DNA of 64,000 bases, from contig NZ_CP053985.1 of the NCBI RefSeq assembly GCF_013267355.1, positions 3,162,001 to 3,226,000 of the forward strand, given 5' to 3'. Positions 36,851 to 48,064 of this stretch are shown in pieces (positions within the stretch are counted from its first letter, which is position 1; every line of letters starts with the position of its first letter). Below the pieces are notes generated by a model, which saw nothing but the letters and a program-made list of their open reading frames with translations, was not told where the DNA came from and ran no database searches. A program made the position numbers and the translations under genes. Source of the stretch: Achromobacter pestifer. Lineage in GTDB: Bacteria > Pseudomonadota > Gammaproteobacteria > Burkholderiales > Burkholderiaceae_B.

Positions 36851-38482
36851 ATGAGCCAAGCACAGCCTTCCCTCCGCGACGCGGATCAATTCGATTATGT
36901 GATCGTGGGATCCGGCGCCGCCGGTTCCATTCTGGCCAATCGCCTGAGCGCGGACGGCGCCACGGTCTGCGTGCTGGAGGCCGGCCCGCCGGACCGCAGC
37001 CCTTATCTGCACATTCCTGCCGGCTTCATCAAGGCGGTGTTCAACAAGAAGTACGCCTGGCAGTTTTCCAGCGAGGGTACGGTCCAGACCAATGGCCGGC
37101 GCGTGCCGATTCCGCAGGGCCGCACCCTGGGCGGTTCGACTTCCATCAACGGCCTGGTCTACAACCGCGGCCAGGCGGCGGATTTCGACCACTGGGCGGC
37201 GCTGGGCAACACTGGCTGGTCCTATGACGAGGTGCTGCCGTACTTCAAGTCCATGGAGCGGCGCGTGGGCGGCGACGACCGCTACCGCGGCCGCAAGGGC
37301 GAGCTGCCGGTCACGGACATAGACTGGATCCACCCGCTGTGCGAGGCCTTCATCGCCGGCGCCGTGGAGCAGGGCATCCCGCGCAATCCCGACTACAACG
37401 GCGCGGAGCAAGCCGGCGTGGGCTATTTCCAGCGGACGATCGACCGCGGCTGGCGCATGAGCACGGCAAAGTGCTTCCTCAAACCTGCCATGGGCCGCAA
37501 GAACCTGGAAGTGCGCACCTACGCACAGGCGACGCGCATCCTGTTCGATGGCGGCAAGGCCGCGGGCGTGGCGTACTGCCATCCAGCGCATCCTTCGCAG
37601 GTCCGCGCGGTGCGCGCGCGCCGCGAGGTGATCGTGTCTTGCGGTGCGATCAACACGCCCAAGCTGTTGCAGCTGTCGGGCCTGGGTCCGGCGGAGCTGC
37701 TGCGCCAGCACAACATCGACGTGGTCCGCGATCTGCCAGGCGTGGGCGAGAACCTGAGCGACCACTACTCGGTGCGGGTGGTGGCGCGCGTCAAGAACAG
37801 CCAGACCATGAACCAGCTGGTCAAGGGTCTGAGCCTGGCCGGCCAGATCAGCCGCTGGCTGATGAAGCGGCCCAGCATCATGGCGCTGAGCCCGTCGCTG
37901 CTGCACTATTTCTGGAAGTCCACGCCGGACCTGGCCTTGCCCGACCTGCAAGGCGTGTTCACGCCCGCCAGCTACAAGGAAGGCTATGTGGGCATGCTGG
38001 ATGACTTTCCCGGCATGACCGCGGGCGTCTGGCAGCACCGGCCCGAGAGCCGTGGCCAAGTGCGCATCCGTTCGGCGGACCCGCTGCAGGATCCCGTCAT
38101 CCTGGCCAACTACTTGGAAAACGAGCGCGACCAGATGACGCTGGTGCGCGGCATCCGGCTGGCGCGCCAGCTGCTGCGTTCGCAGGCCCTGGTGCCGTAC
38201 TTCGACAGCGAGGTGCTGCCTGGTCCGCTGTGCGAATCCGATTCCGAACTGCTGGACTTCGCGCGCCGCTACGGCGTTTCGTCCTATCACGTCAACGGCA
38301 CGGCCCGCATGGGACAGGCCGACGACAAGTACGCGGTGGTCGATCCGCAGTTGCGGGTGCACGGCGTCGGCAATCTGCGCGTCATCGACTCGTCGGTGAT
38401 GCCAGCCATGCCGTCGGCCAACATCTGCGCGGCCACCATGATGATCGGCAACAAGGCCGCCGACCTCATCAAACAATCCTAA
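36851..38482 (+). CDS. GMC-family FAD-dependent alcohol oxidoreductase
   Basis: A 543-residue choline-dehydrogenase-like enzyme. FAD binding is in YVIVGSGAAGSILANRL and VLEAGPPDRSPY; GRTLGGSTSINGLVYNRG is the GMC signature 1 region; AINTPKLLQLSGLGP-type signature 2 reads SCGAINTPKLLQLSGLGP. The catalytic His lies in SYHVNGTARMG and the second polar residue in MPSANICAATMMIGNKAADL. It oxidises a primary alcohol to the aldehyde, passing electrons to the respiratory chain or oxygen. Between an aldehyde dehydrogenase and an importer it likely starts the pathway. Confidence 0.92.
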   Translation: MSQAQPSLRDADQFDYVIVGSGAAGSILANRLSADGATVCVLEAGPPDRSPYLHIPAGFIKAVFNKKYAWQFSSEGTVQTNGRRVPIPQGRTLGGSTSINGLVYNRGQAADFDHWAALGNTGWSYDEVLPYFKSMERRVGGDDRYRGRKGELPVTDIDWIHPLCEAFIAGAVEQGIPRNPDYNGAEQAGVGYFQRTIDRGWRMSTAKCFLKPAMGRKNLEVRTYAQATRILFDGGKAAGVAYCHPAHPSQVRAVRARREVIVSCGAINTPKLLQLSGLGPAELLRQHNIDVVRDLPGVGENLSDHYSVRVVARVKNSQTMNQLVKGLSLAGQISRWLMKRPSIMALSPSLLHYFWKSTPDLALPDLQGVFTPASYKEGYVGMLDDFPGMTAGVWQHRPESRGQVRIRSADPLQDPVILANYLENERDQMTLVRGIRLARQLLRSQALVPYFDSEVLPGPLCESDSELLDFARRYGVSSYHVNGTARMGQADDKYAVVDPQLRVHGVGNLRVIDSSVMPAMPSANICAATMMIGNKAADLIKQS

Positions 38483-38524
38483 TTGCCAATCAGCGGTCAC
38501 CAGAGTGATCCAGAAGGAGACAAG

Positions 38525-39727
38525 ATGTACCTCAAACATTTCCCCAAGACGATGAAATCCCTGCTGCTGGCGGCGGCGCTTGCGGGCGCCAGCGGCGCCG
38601 CGCTGGCCGACGACATCAAGATCGGCTTCAACAGCGATATGTCGGCAACCGGTTCGGCGGACTTCGGCATTTCGGCGCTGGCCGGCGCGCGCCAGGCTGC
38701 CGATGAGCTGAATGCGGCCGGCGGCGTGCTGGGTAAGAAGGTCGTCATCGTCGAACGCGACGACGTGGGTGCGCCTCCCAAGGCCATCCAGAATACCAAC
38801 GAACTGGTCGACAACGTCAAGGTCAACGCCATGCTGGGTGGCGTCAACTCCGGCAATATGCTGGCCTGGCTGCACCTGGTGCAGCAGAAGAAGATCCCGA
38901 CGATCTCGCCGGTGGCCACCGCCACCGACATCACCGGCCGCTACGCGAAGTCGCCGCCGAACTACGTGTTCCGCGTATCCATGCGCGACCGCGACCAGAT
39001 CGCCCTGTTGGCCGCCTATGCCGCGCGCGCCAGCAAGAACGGCAAGGTCGCCATCATCGCCGACACCACCGGGTACGGACAGCAAGGCGCCAAGGATGCG
39101 GTCGAGATCCTGGCCCTGCACAAGATCACGCCCGTGGCCAACGAGAAGTTCGGTCCCAAGGATACGGATATGTCGTCGCAGCTGAACAAGATCAAGAGTT
39201 CGGGCGCCGACACGCTGATTGTCTACGCGCTGGCGGACTCCAACGCGCACGTCATGCGCAGCCTGGAAAAGATCAGCTACTTCCCGACCACGCTGGCCTC
39301 CTGGGCCAACCTGAGCTCGCCATTCCTGCGTATCGCCGGCCCCGAGCTGGCCGGCAAGATGATCTTCACGGCGTCGATCACCGAAGACTCCTCGCCCGAG
39401 TCCAAGGCGCTGTACGACACGTTGATGAAGCGTGACGGCCGCGTGCCGACCTACGTCATGGCCGCGCAGGCGTATGACTCGGTCAAGCTCATCGCCGCGG
39501 CCATGGAACAGGCCAAGTCGACCGAAGGCGAGGCGGTGCAGGCCGCGCTGCAGAACCTGGCCCAGGCCAAGGGCGTCATCAAGACCTACGAGAAGCCGTT
39601 CACCGCGGAGAACCATGAAGCGCTGTCGGTGAAGGATTTCCGCCTGGTGCGCTGGATCGACGGCAAGGTGGTGTCGGTGGATGACGAGGTCACCCGAGCG
39701 ATCAAGCCGGAAGACCTGAAGCTGTAA
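38525..39727 (+). CDS. Liv-type periplasmic substrate-binding protein
   Basis: A 400-residue exported binding protein. The start at 38525 is fixed by AGAAGGAGACAAG. The signal peptide is KSLLLAAALAGASGAALAD. The mature part has IKIGFNSDMSATGSADFG and AADELNAAGGVLGKKVVIVERD, then GGVNSGNMLAWLH, the Peripla_BP_6 layout. It diverges clearly from the binding protein at 23627. It is followed by a strong hairpin and the four membrane and ATPase functions of a Liv importer. It should bind the alcohol or acid degraded by this operon. Confidence 0.93.
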   Translation: MYLKHFPKTMKSLLLAAALAGASGAALADDIKIGFNSDMSATGSADFGISALAGARQAADELNAAGGVLGKKVVIVERDDVGAPPKAIQNTNELVDNVKVNAMLGGVNSGNMLAWLHLVQQKKIPTISPVATATDITGRYAKSPPNYVFRVSMRDRDQIALLAAYAARASKNGKVAIIADTTGYGQQGAKDAVEILALHKITPVANEKFGPKDTDMSSQLNKIKSSGADTLIVYALADSNAHVMRSLEKISYFPTTLASWANLSSPFLRIAGPELAGKMIFTASITEDSSPESKALYDTLMKRDGRVPTYVMAAQAYDSVKLIAAAMEQAKSTEGEAVQAALQNLAQAKGVIKTYEKPFTAENHEALSVKDFRLVRWIDGKVVSVDDEVTRAIKPEDLKL

Positions 39728-39751
39728 TCCGGCGCGGCAACGAAGAGATCT

Positions 39752-39771
39752 CTCCCCGGCGCGCCGGGGAG
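39752..39771 (+). other. 20-bp perfect palindrome between binding-protein and permease genes
   Basis: CTCCCCGGCGCGCCGGGGAG is completely self-complementary and lies in the 67-base gap between the binding-protein and LivH-like genes. In RNA it forms a very stable hairpin without a T-run. Such elements often protect the upstream binding-protein mRNA so that this subunit is made in excess; this role is inferred. Confidence 0.6.
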
Positions 39772-39794
39772 TCGTCAATAGGGGGGCATCCAGC

Positions 39795-40705
39795 ATGCAA
39801 ATACTACAAGCCATCTTGAGCGGGTTGGCCATGGGCAGCGTCTATGCCCTGGTCGCGTTCGGGTTCAGCATCACGTACACCACGACCAAGACCTTCAACT
39901 TCGGACAGGGCGCGTTCCTCGCGCTGGCCGGCTTGATCGGCATCAGCGCCATCCTGCTGGTCAGCCAGGGCAAGCTGATCGGGTTTCCGAATCCGGAGGA
40001 CGTGACCTGGGGCACGTTCCTGTTCGCCCTGCTGGCCGCCATGTTGGTATTGAGCCTGCTGGGCTACGTGCTCTACATCACCGCCATCCGCCACTTCGTG
40101 GGCGAGGCGGGGCTGTCCTGGGTGATGAGCACCATCGGTTTCGGCATCATCATCCAGAACCTGGCGCTGCTGGTCTGGGGCCCGGCGCCCATCGCGGTGG
40201 CGTCGCCGCTGGGCGAGGGCATCATCACTATCCTGGGCACGGGCGTGCGGCCGCAGGAAATCCTGGTGTTTGGCACCACGCTGGTCCTGATGATCGTGTT
40301 CGACTGGGCCTTGCACAAGACCAAGATGGGCAAGGCCGTGCGCGCGGTGGCGTTCAGCAAGACCACCGCCAGCCTGATGGGCATCAACGCCAACGCGGTG
40401 GCAATTGCGGTGTTCGCGATCAGCTCGGCGCTGGCCGCCATCGCCGGCGTGATGGTCGCGCCGATCGCGACCGCCTCGGTGTTCGTGGGCACGCTGTTGT
40501 CGCTCAAGGCCTTTTCGGCCGCGATCTTGGGTGGGCTGGAGAATCCGCGCGGCTGCATTTTCGGCGGCTTCCTGATTGGGCTGCTGGAATCGCTGATCGG
40601 TCTCTGGTATTCGAACCTGCGCGAGATCGCGGTGTTTGCGCTGATCATCGTGGTGCTGTATTTCCGCCCGGCCGGCATCCTCGGCCGCGTGCATGCGGAG
40701 AAAGT

Positions 40706-40709
<4 letters not shown>
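39795..40709 (+). CDS. Liv-type ABC importer permease (LivH-like)
   Basis: A 304-residue inner-membrane permease. QAILSGLAMGSVYALVAFGFSITYTTTKTFNFGQGAFLAL is the LivH start, and RAVAFSKTTASLMGINAN the ATPase-contact loop. About eight membrane segments. Its stop overlaps the start of the fused permease-ATPase gene by four bases. Confidence 0.93.
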
Positions 40710-42472
<1,763 letters not shown>

Positions 42473-42481
42473 GAGACCGCA

Positions 42482-43204
42482 ATGAGCCGTTTACTGGACA
42501 TCAAGAACCTGGCGGTCAGCTACGGCGCCGTCAACGCCCTGAAGCAGGTGTCGCTGCATGTGGACACGAACGAGATCGTGACCATCATCGGCGGCAATGG
42601 CGCGGGCAAGAGCACCATGATGCGCGCGCTGTCGGGCATCGAGAAAGCCACGGGCGATATCGCGTTCGCCGGCCAGGACCTGGGCGGGATCAGCGCGCAC
42701 AAGCGCGTGGGGCTGGGCATTGCGCACGTGCCGGAAGGGCGCCAGGTGTTCCCCGACCAGACCGTCCACGACAACCTGATGCTGGGCGCGTTCCTGCGCA
42801 AGGAATCGCCCGCCGAGCTGGCCGCGGAGATCGAGCACTGCTTTGGGATGTTCCCGCGCCTGAAAGAGCGGCGCGGCCAATATGCGGGCACGCTGTCGGG
42901 CGGAGAACAGCAGATGCTGGCCATCTGCCGCGCCCTGATGAGCAAGCCGCGCATCCTGATGCTGGACGAGCCATCGCTGGGGCTGGCGCCGCTGATCGTG
43001 GCCGAGATCTTCAAGATCATCAAATCGCTGAAAGAGCGCGGCATGACGATCCTGCTGGTCGAGCAGATGGCCAATCAGGCACTGGCGATCTCCGACCGCG
43101 CATATGTCCTGGAAGTGGGCTCCATCGTGATGGAGGGCACTGGCCAGGAGTTGTTGGCCAGCGAGCGCGTGCGCGAGGCCTATCTGGGCAAACACAAGAG
43201 CTGA
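42482..43204 (+). CDS. Liv-type ABC importer ATPase (LivF-like)
   Basis: A 240-residue ATPase. Walker A is GGNGAGKSTMMRALSG, signature LSGGEQQMLAICRAL, Walker B ILMLDEPSLGLAP and the switch His position reads VEQMANQAL, with Gln as is common in LivF. It follows the fused permease-ATPase by nine bases and completes the importer. Confidence 0.93.
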   Translation: MSRLLDIKNLAVSYGAVNALKQVSLHVDTNEIVTIIGGNGAGKSTMMRALSGIEKATGDIAFAGQDLGGISAHKRVGLGIAHVPEGRQVFPDQTVHDNLMLGAFLRKESPAELAAEIEHCFGMFPRLKERRGQYAGTLSGGEQQMLAICRALMSKPRILMLDEPSLGLAPLIVAEIFKIIKSLKERGMTILLVEQMANQALAISDRAYVLEVGSIVMEGTGQELLASERVREAYLGKHKS

Positions 43205-43214
43205 CGAGGCAATC

Positions 43215-44405
43215 ATGTCATCCAAACCATTGAGCGGGATCCGAGTGCTGGAGTTGGGCCAGCTGATCGCCGGACCGTTCGCCGCCAAGATGCTGGGCGA
43301 ATTCGGCGCCGAAGTCATCAAGATCGAACCGCCCGGCAAGGGCGATCCGCTGCGCAACTGGCGCCTGATCCACGACGGCACCTCCGTCTGGTGGCAGGTC
43401 CAGTCGCGCAACAAGAAATCGGTCAGCCTGGACCTGCGCAAGCCCGAGGCGCAGGACCTGATCCGGGCCTTGGTCAAGGACATCGACGTAGTGGTCGAGA
43501 ACTTCAAGCCCGGCACCATGGAAGGCTGGGGCCTGGGCTGGGAAGCACTGCGCGCCATCAATCCGCGGCTGGTGATGCTGCGCGTCTCGGGCTACGGCCA
43601 GACGGGTCCCTACCGCGACTTGCCGGGCTTTGGCGCCATCGGCGAAGCCATGGGCGGCCTGCGCCACCTGAGCGGCGAGCCGGACCGCACCCCGGTGCGC
43701 GTGGGCGTTTCCATCGGCGATTCGCTGTCGGCGCTGCATGGCGTCATCGGCATCCTGCTGGCGCTGCGCGCGCGCGATCAGAACGGTGTTGGCCAGATGA
43801 TCGACGTGGCGCTGTACGAGTCGGTCTTCAACATGATGGAAAGCCTGCTGCCCGAGTACTCCGTGTTCGGCGAGATCCGCCAGCCCGCCGGCAGCAGCCT
43901 GCCGGGCATCGCGCCCAGCAACGCCTATCGCTGCCAGGACAACAAGTACGTGTTGATCGCCGGCAACGGCGACAGCATCTTCAAGCGCCTGATGGGCGTG
44001 ATCGGCCGGCCCGACCTGGCCGAGGCGCCGGAACTGGCGAACAACGCCGGGCGCGTGCGGCACGTGGTCATGCTGGACGACGCGATTTCGCAATGGACCG
44101 GCCAGCATCCGTTGGACTTGGTGCTGGAGCGCCTGAATGACGGGCAGATTCCCGCCGGCAAGATCTATGACGTGGCCGACATCGCGGCCGACCCGCATTA
44201 CCGGGCGCGCGGGATGATCCTGGACGGCGCCTTGCCCGACGGCACGCCGGTGCAGGTGCCGGGCATCGTGCCCAAGTTGTCGGAAACGCCGGGCGAGGTG
44301 CGCAGCCCGGCGCCCGCCCTGGGCCAGGACACCGACGAGGTGCTGGCCGGCCTGGGCATCGGCGAGACACAGCGCCAGGACTGGCGCGCGCGCGGCATCA
44401 TCTGA
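43215..44405 (+). CDS. Class III CoA-transferase (CaiB/BaiF family)
   Basis: A 396-residue family III CoA-transferase. The N-terminus, SGIRVLELGQLIAGPFAAKMLGEFG, and KIEPPGKGDPLRNW are diagnostic. The catalytic aspartate is Asp169 in VGVSIGDSLSA, the same number as in formyl-CoA transferase. SRNKKSVSLDL binds CoA. It moves CoA from succinyl-CoA or another donor to an acid. Relatives such as the succinyl-CoA:glutarate transferase also accept 3-hydroxy-3-methylglutarate. Next to an HMG-CoA lyase gene (11 bases on), making HMG-CoA or an analogue is the simplest reading. Confidence 0.92.
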   Translation: MSSKPLSGIRVLELGQLIAGPFAAKMLGEFGAEVIKIEPPGKGDPLRNWRLIHDGTSVWWQVQSRNKKSVSLDLRKPEAQDLIRALVKDIDVVVENFKPGTMEGWGLGWEALRAINPRLVMLRVSGYGQTGPYRDLPGFGAIGEAMGGLRHLSGEPDRTPVRVGVSIGDSLSALHGVIGILLALRARDQNGVGQMIDVALYESVFNMMESLLPEYSVFGEIRQPAGSSLPGIAPSNAYRCQDNKYVLIAGNGDSIFKRLMGVIGRPDLAEAPELANNAGRVRHVVMLDDAISQWTGQHPLDLVLERLNDGQIPAGKIYDVADIAADPHYRARGMILDGALPDGTPVQVPGIVPKLSETPGEVRSPAPALGQDTDEVLAGLGIGETQRQDWRARGII

Positions 44406-44416
44406 GGAAAGCGGCC

Positions 44417-45382
44417 ATGAATGTGACCAACCCGGGAATCAACCCAGAAACCAATTCCAGCCGTCCGCGGCTGTACATCCAGGAAGTCGCGCCGCGCGAC
44501 GGCTTCCAGAACGAAAAGCAGTTCATTGAAACGCAGGACAAGATCGCCTTCATCAACCGGCTTTCCGCCAGCGGGTTCGCCAAGATCGAGGCGACGTCCT
44601 TCACCTCGCCCAAGGCGATCCCGGCCCTGCGCGACGCGGAGATCGTGATGCACGAGATCGAGCGCAATCCGGCTGTCATCTACACGGTGCTGGTGCCCAA
44701 CGTGCGCGGCGCGCAACGGGCGCTGGAGTGCAAGGTGGACGAGGTCAACCTGGTGATGTCGGTCAGCGAGACCCACAATCGCGCCAACCTGCGCATGACG
44801 CGGGAGCAGTCGTTCGAGCAATTGAGCGACGTGGTCAACGCCGTGCGTGGCAGCCGGGTCGCCATCAACGTATCGTTGTCCACGGTATTCGGCTGCCCCA
44901 TGGAAGGCGATATCAACGCGTTCGAGGTGTTTGAATTGGTGGGGCGCTTCGCGGCGCTGGGCGTGGACGGCGTGACGCTGTGCGACACCACCGGCATGGC
45001 CTATCCCACCCAGGTCGGCAAGATCGGCCGCGAGGTCCGCAAGCTGTTCCCCGGTCTGACCACCACCATGCATTTCCACAACACGCGCGGCATGGCGCTG
45101 GCCAATACCCTGACGGCCATCGAGGCCGGCATCGACCGCTTCGACGCCTCGTTGGGCGGCCTGGGCGGCTGCCCGTATGCGCCGGGCGCCAGCGGCAACG
45201 TGTGCACGGAAGAACTGGTGCACATGCTGGAACTGATGGGCTATGACACCGGCGTGGACCTGGACGCCATACTCGGCGCGTCGGCGACCTTGCCCGCGCT
45301 AGTGGGACACGACATCCCCAGCCAACTGCTCAAGGCGGGGCCGCGCCTGACCTTGCATCCGGCGCCTGACTTCGGCGCCTAG
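44417..45382 (+). CDS. Hydroxymethylglutaryl-CoA lyase family enzyme
   Basis: A 321-residue TIM-barrel lyase. The active-site loop EVAPRDGFQNEK gives Arg27 and Asp28, the metal His pair is in FHNTRGMAL, and the HMG-CoA lyase signature GGLGGCPYAPGASGNV contains the catalytic Cys252. These match true HMG-CoA lyases, which make acetoacetate and acetyl-CoA, although the usual Leu of RDGLQNE is Phe here, so a related 3-hydroxy-3-substituted glutaryl-CoA or citramalyl-CoA is possible. It ends the alcohol/CoA operon; the next gene starts after about 70 bases. Confidence 0.92.
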   Translation: MNVTNPGINPETNSSRPRLYIQEVAPRDGFQNEKQFIETQDKIAFINRLSASGFAKIEATSFTSPKAIPALRDAEIVMHEIERNPAVIYTVLVPNVRGAQRALECKVDEVNLVMSVSETHNRANLRMTREQSFEQLSDVVNAVRGSRVAINVSLSTVFGCPMEGDINAFEVFELVGRFAALGVDGVTLCDTTGMAYPTQVGKIGREVRKLFPGLTTTMHFHNTRGMALANTLTAIEAGIDRFDASLGGLGGCPYAPGASGNVCTEELVHMLELMGYDTGVDLDAILGASATLPALVGHDIPSQLLKAGPRLTLHPAPDFGA

Positions 45383-45451
45383 CGCTGCGGCGCAGGCGGG
45401 GCGGGCGGTTGTGCTAATTTCCATGCATGCCGCCCGGTCCGGAGCCCCGCC

Positions 45452-46246
45452 ATGTTGAAGTTCGCCGCCAATCTGTCGATGATGTACACGGAACACGCGT
45501 TCCTGGACCGCTACGCGGCCGCCGCGGCGGACGGGTACGCCGGCGTAGAATGCATGTTTCCCTACGAGGCCCCGGCCGCCTTCGTGCGCGAGCGCATGGA
45601 CGCGGCTGGCGTGACGCAGGTGCTCTTCAACGCGCCGCCCGGCGTCGCCGCCCGCGGCGATCGCGGCGATCGCGGCCTGGCCGCGCAGCCGGGGCGGCAG
45701 GCGGAATTCCAGGCGGGGATCGAGCAGGCGTTGTCCTACGCCACGGCGCTGGCCTGCCCGAATCTCCATGTGATGGCAGGCCTGGTCGCGCCTGACGCCT
45801 CGCGCGAGGCCATGCTGGACTGCTATCACGAGAACCTGGACTGGGCCGCGCGCCAGGCGCGTTCGGCCGGGGTCACCGTGCTGATCGAGCCTATCAACAC
45901 CCGCGACATCCCCGGCTATTTCCTGAACCGCCAGGACGAGGCGCATGCCGTGGTGCAGGCGGTCAATGCGTCCAATCTGAAAGTGCAGATGGATCTCTAC
46001 CACTGCCAGATCGTCGAGGGCGACGTCAGCATGAAACTGCGCGAATACCTGCCTACCGGGCGGGTCGGCCATCTGCAGATTGCCGGCGTGCCGCTGCGCC
46101 AGGAACCCGATCGCGGCGAACTGGATTACGGATGGATCTTCGGCGTGCTGCGCGAGTTGGAGTACGGCGGCTGGATAGGCTGCGAATATCGTCCGGCCGC
46201 AGGCACTTCGGCCGGCTTGCGCTGGCTTGCCGCCGCTCGCACCTGA
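45452..46246 (+). CDS. Hydroxypyruvate isomerase-like protein (OtnI paralogue)
   Basis: A 264-residue TIM-barrel protein clearly paralogous to OtnI at 27211: [47 protein letters not shown] and [12 protein letters not shown] recur almost unchanged. The insertion [13 protein letters not shown] (about residues 68-80) is specific to this copy. All metal-ligand segments are kept, so it is probably active. It stands apart from the other otn genes, downstream of HMG-CoA lyase. The true hydroxypyruvate isomerase, or an isomerase for another keto acid, are both possible roles. Confidence 0.88.
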   Translation: MLKFAANLSMMYTEHAFLDRYAAAAADGYAGVECMFPYEAPAAFVRERMDAAGVTQVLFNAPPGVAARGDRGDRGLAAQPGRQAEFQAGIEQALSYATALACPNLHVMAGLVAPDASREAMLDCYHENLDWAARQARSAGVTVLIEPINTRDIPGYFLNRQDEAHAVVQAVNASNLKVQMDLYHCQIVEGDVSMKLREYLPTGRVGHLQIAGVPLRQEPDRGELDYGWIFGVLRELEYGGWIGCEYRPAAGTSAGLRWLAAART

Positions 46247-46358
46247 CCCGTGCCGGATCCACGGACTCCGGGTTTCTCCCGTGGTGTGTGCCAGCGTGCG
46301 GCGTCCGATAATAAGTAGTTAATATGTTAAATAAATAAGCAGGCGAGGAGAGCGCGAC

Positions 46359-47339
46359 ATGTTCAAAGGCATACTGCATGGCGCCTTGCTGGCGGCGGCG
46401 CTGGCCGGGGCTGCGATCGTCCCGGGCCAGGCCGCGGCAGCCGGGTTTCCCGATCATCCGATCCGCTGGCTGGTGCCGTTCAGCGCGGGCGGGGGTAGCG
46501 ACATCGCCACCCGCATCGTCGCCAAGCATGTGGGCGACGCACTGGGCCAGCCGGTGGTGGTGGAAAACCGTCCGGGCGCGGCGACCATCGTCGCCGCGCA
46601 GGAAACCGCCCGCGCGGCGCCCGACGGCTACACCTTGCTGACGGCCGGGATGAGCACGCTGGCGCTGAACCCCTGGCTGTACCAGAAGCTGCCCTACGAT
46701 CCAGGGAAGGACCTGACCCCGGTCTCCACGCTGGTGGCCTTGCCGATTGTGTTGGTAGTGTCGCCCGATTCCTCGATGCATACGCTGGCCGATGTGAAGG
46801 CGTACCTCAAGCGCGACAAGCCCGGCAGCTATGCGTCCCTGGGCGTGGGCAGCCCGCATCACCTGGCCATGGAGCTGTTCCTGGATACCATCCAGGGCCG
46901 GGCCACGGCGATCCCCTACAAGGGCACGCCGCCCGCCTTGCAGGACGTGGCGGCCGGCGTGGTGCCGATGATGATGGCCGACCTGGCCGCCGCCCGTCCG
47001 CTGATCCAGGCGGGCAAGCTGCGCGCCATCGCGGTGCCGGCCGCGCAGCGTTCCGGACAATTGCCGCAGGTGCCGACCTTCGCCGAGGCGGGCGGCCCGG
47101 CGTTCGAGGCCGCCGCCTGGCAGGGCGTGGTGGCGCCCGCCGGCACGCCGGCGCCGGTGGTGGAGAAGCTCAGCCAGGCCATCGCGCAGGCACTGCGTAC
47201 GCCGGAGGTGGCGGAACAGTTGAAGTTGCAAGGCATGGAGCCCACGGGCAGCACGCCGCAGGCTTTCGCGGATTACGCGCGCAAGGAGTATGAGCGTTGG
47301 GGCGCGGTGATCCGGAGCAAGAACATTTCGGCCAATTGA
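46359..47339 (+). CDS. Bug family (TctC-like) periplasmic solute-binding receptor
   Basis: A 326-residue exported receptor with signal peptide (ILHGALLAAALAGAAIVPGQAAAA). Hallmarks are FPDHPIRWLVPFSAGGGSD, VVVENRPGAATIVAAQ and AAPDGYTLLTAG. AGGGSD replaces the AGGxxD variants but keeps the carboxylate-binding loop. GCGAGGAG-type Shine-Dalgarno (GGCGAGGAG) lies 11 bases before the ATG. The AT-rich stretch GTTAATATGTTAAATAAATAAG at 46318-46339 holds the likely promoter. No TctAB genes accompany it. Confidence 0.92.
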   Translation: MFKGILHGALLAAALAGAAIVPGQAAAAGFPDHPIRWLVPFSAGGGSDIATRIVAKHVGDALGQPVVVENRPGAATIVAAQETARAAPDGYTLLTAGMSTLALNPWLYQKLPYDPGKDLTPVSTLVALPIVLVVSPDSSMHTLADVKAYLKRDKPGSYASLGVGSPHHLAMELFLDTIQGRATAIPYKGTPPALQDVAAGVVPMMMADLAAARPLIQAGKLRAIAVPAAQRSGQLPQVPTFAEAGGPAFEAAAWQGVVAPAGTPAPVVEKLSQAIAQALRTPEVAEQLKLQGMEPTGSTPQAFADYARKEYERWGAVIRSKNISAN

Positions 47340-47451
47340 AGGCGGACGGTAACAGCCGCCGCAAGGTGTAACCGGCGCGTCTGCGCCCGCGGCGCGGGCG
47401 TACGATAAAGGCACGTATATCCTGCCCGGCAGCCCGGGCAAGGAGCACATC

Positions 47452-48027
47452 ATGTCTCTGATCGTAGCAGCCCGGTTCGAGGGTTTCGAAGCGGCGAAGG
47501 CCGCGGCCGAGCGCCTGTCCGCCAGCGGTTTTCCCGACTGGGACATCAATACCTTCTACGTCAATCCGGCTGGCGAGCATGGCCGCTACCCCTTGGGCGG
47601 CGACCGCCGTTCCGACCCGGACTCGGGGCGCGCCGACATCGGCGCTTTCCTGGGGGCGGGCGGAGTGGGCGCAGGCTTCGCGGTGTTTGGCGGGTTCGTG
47701 ATGTCCGAGATCAGCGATTCCACACCGCTGATCCTGGCCGCGGCCGGGGTCGGCGCCTATCTGGGGTCGCTGTTCGGCGCCCTCTGGGTGACGGGCCACG
47801 GCAGCACCCTGCATGGCCACTTCAATCCGGATTCCCATGCCGAGATCCGCCAGGCCGGCGTGATGGTCGCCGTGCGCACGCGTCCGCAACGTGAAATGCT
47901 GGCGTGCCGCATCCTGCGCGATGCCGGCGGCGCGGACGTGGAACACGCCAACGGCCGCTGGCGCAACAACCATTGGGAAGACTTCGACCCGCTGGCGCCG
48001 CCCCAGCGCGAGGTGGGATTCGGCTGA
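47452..48027 (+). CDS. Glycine-zipper-like conserved hypothetical protein
   Basis: A 191-residue protein. AAGGAG precedes the ATG. The N-terminal part (LIVAARFEGFEAAKAAAERLSASGF ... DINTFYVNP) resembles a ferredoxin-like HMA/ACT fold, and the centre has a Gly-rich hydrophobic pair (DIGAFLGAGGVGAGFAVFGGFV and AAAGVGAYLGSLFGALW) that looks like a membrane hairpin. VMVAVRTRPQREMLACRILRDAGG repeats the fold idea. General-stress-like proteins have this layout. No precise function. A GC-rich hairpin (CGCCCGC at 47384-47390, GCGGGCG at 47394-47400) lies upstream. Confidence 0.62.
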   Translation: MSLIVAARFEGFEAAKAAAERLSASGFPDWDINTFYVNPAGEHGRYPLGGDRRSDPDSGRADIGAFLGAGGVGAGFAVFGGFVMSEISDSTPLILAAAGVGAYLGSLFGALWVTGHGSTLHGHFNPDSHAEIRQAGVMVAVRTRPQREMLACRILRDAGGADVEHANGRWRNNHWEDFDPLAPPQREVGFG

Positions 48028-48064
48028 AACGCCCGTGGCCCGCGGCGGCGGCGCGCGTCCGCGC

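Noticed and set aside
36617..39832. A very long open frame on the minus strand through the GMC and binding-protein genes (over 1000 codons)
   Set aside because: It lies opposite several genes with strong motifs, has no recognisable domain, and is a typical GC-rich shadow frame.
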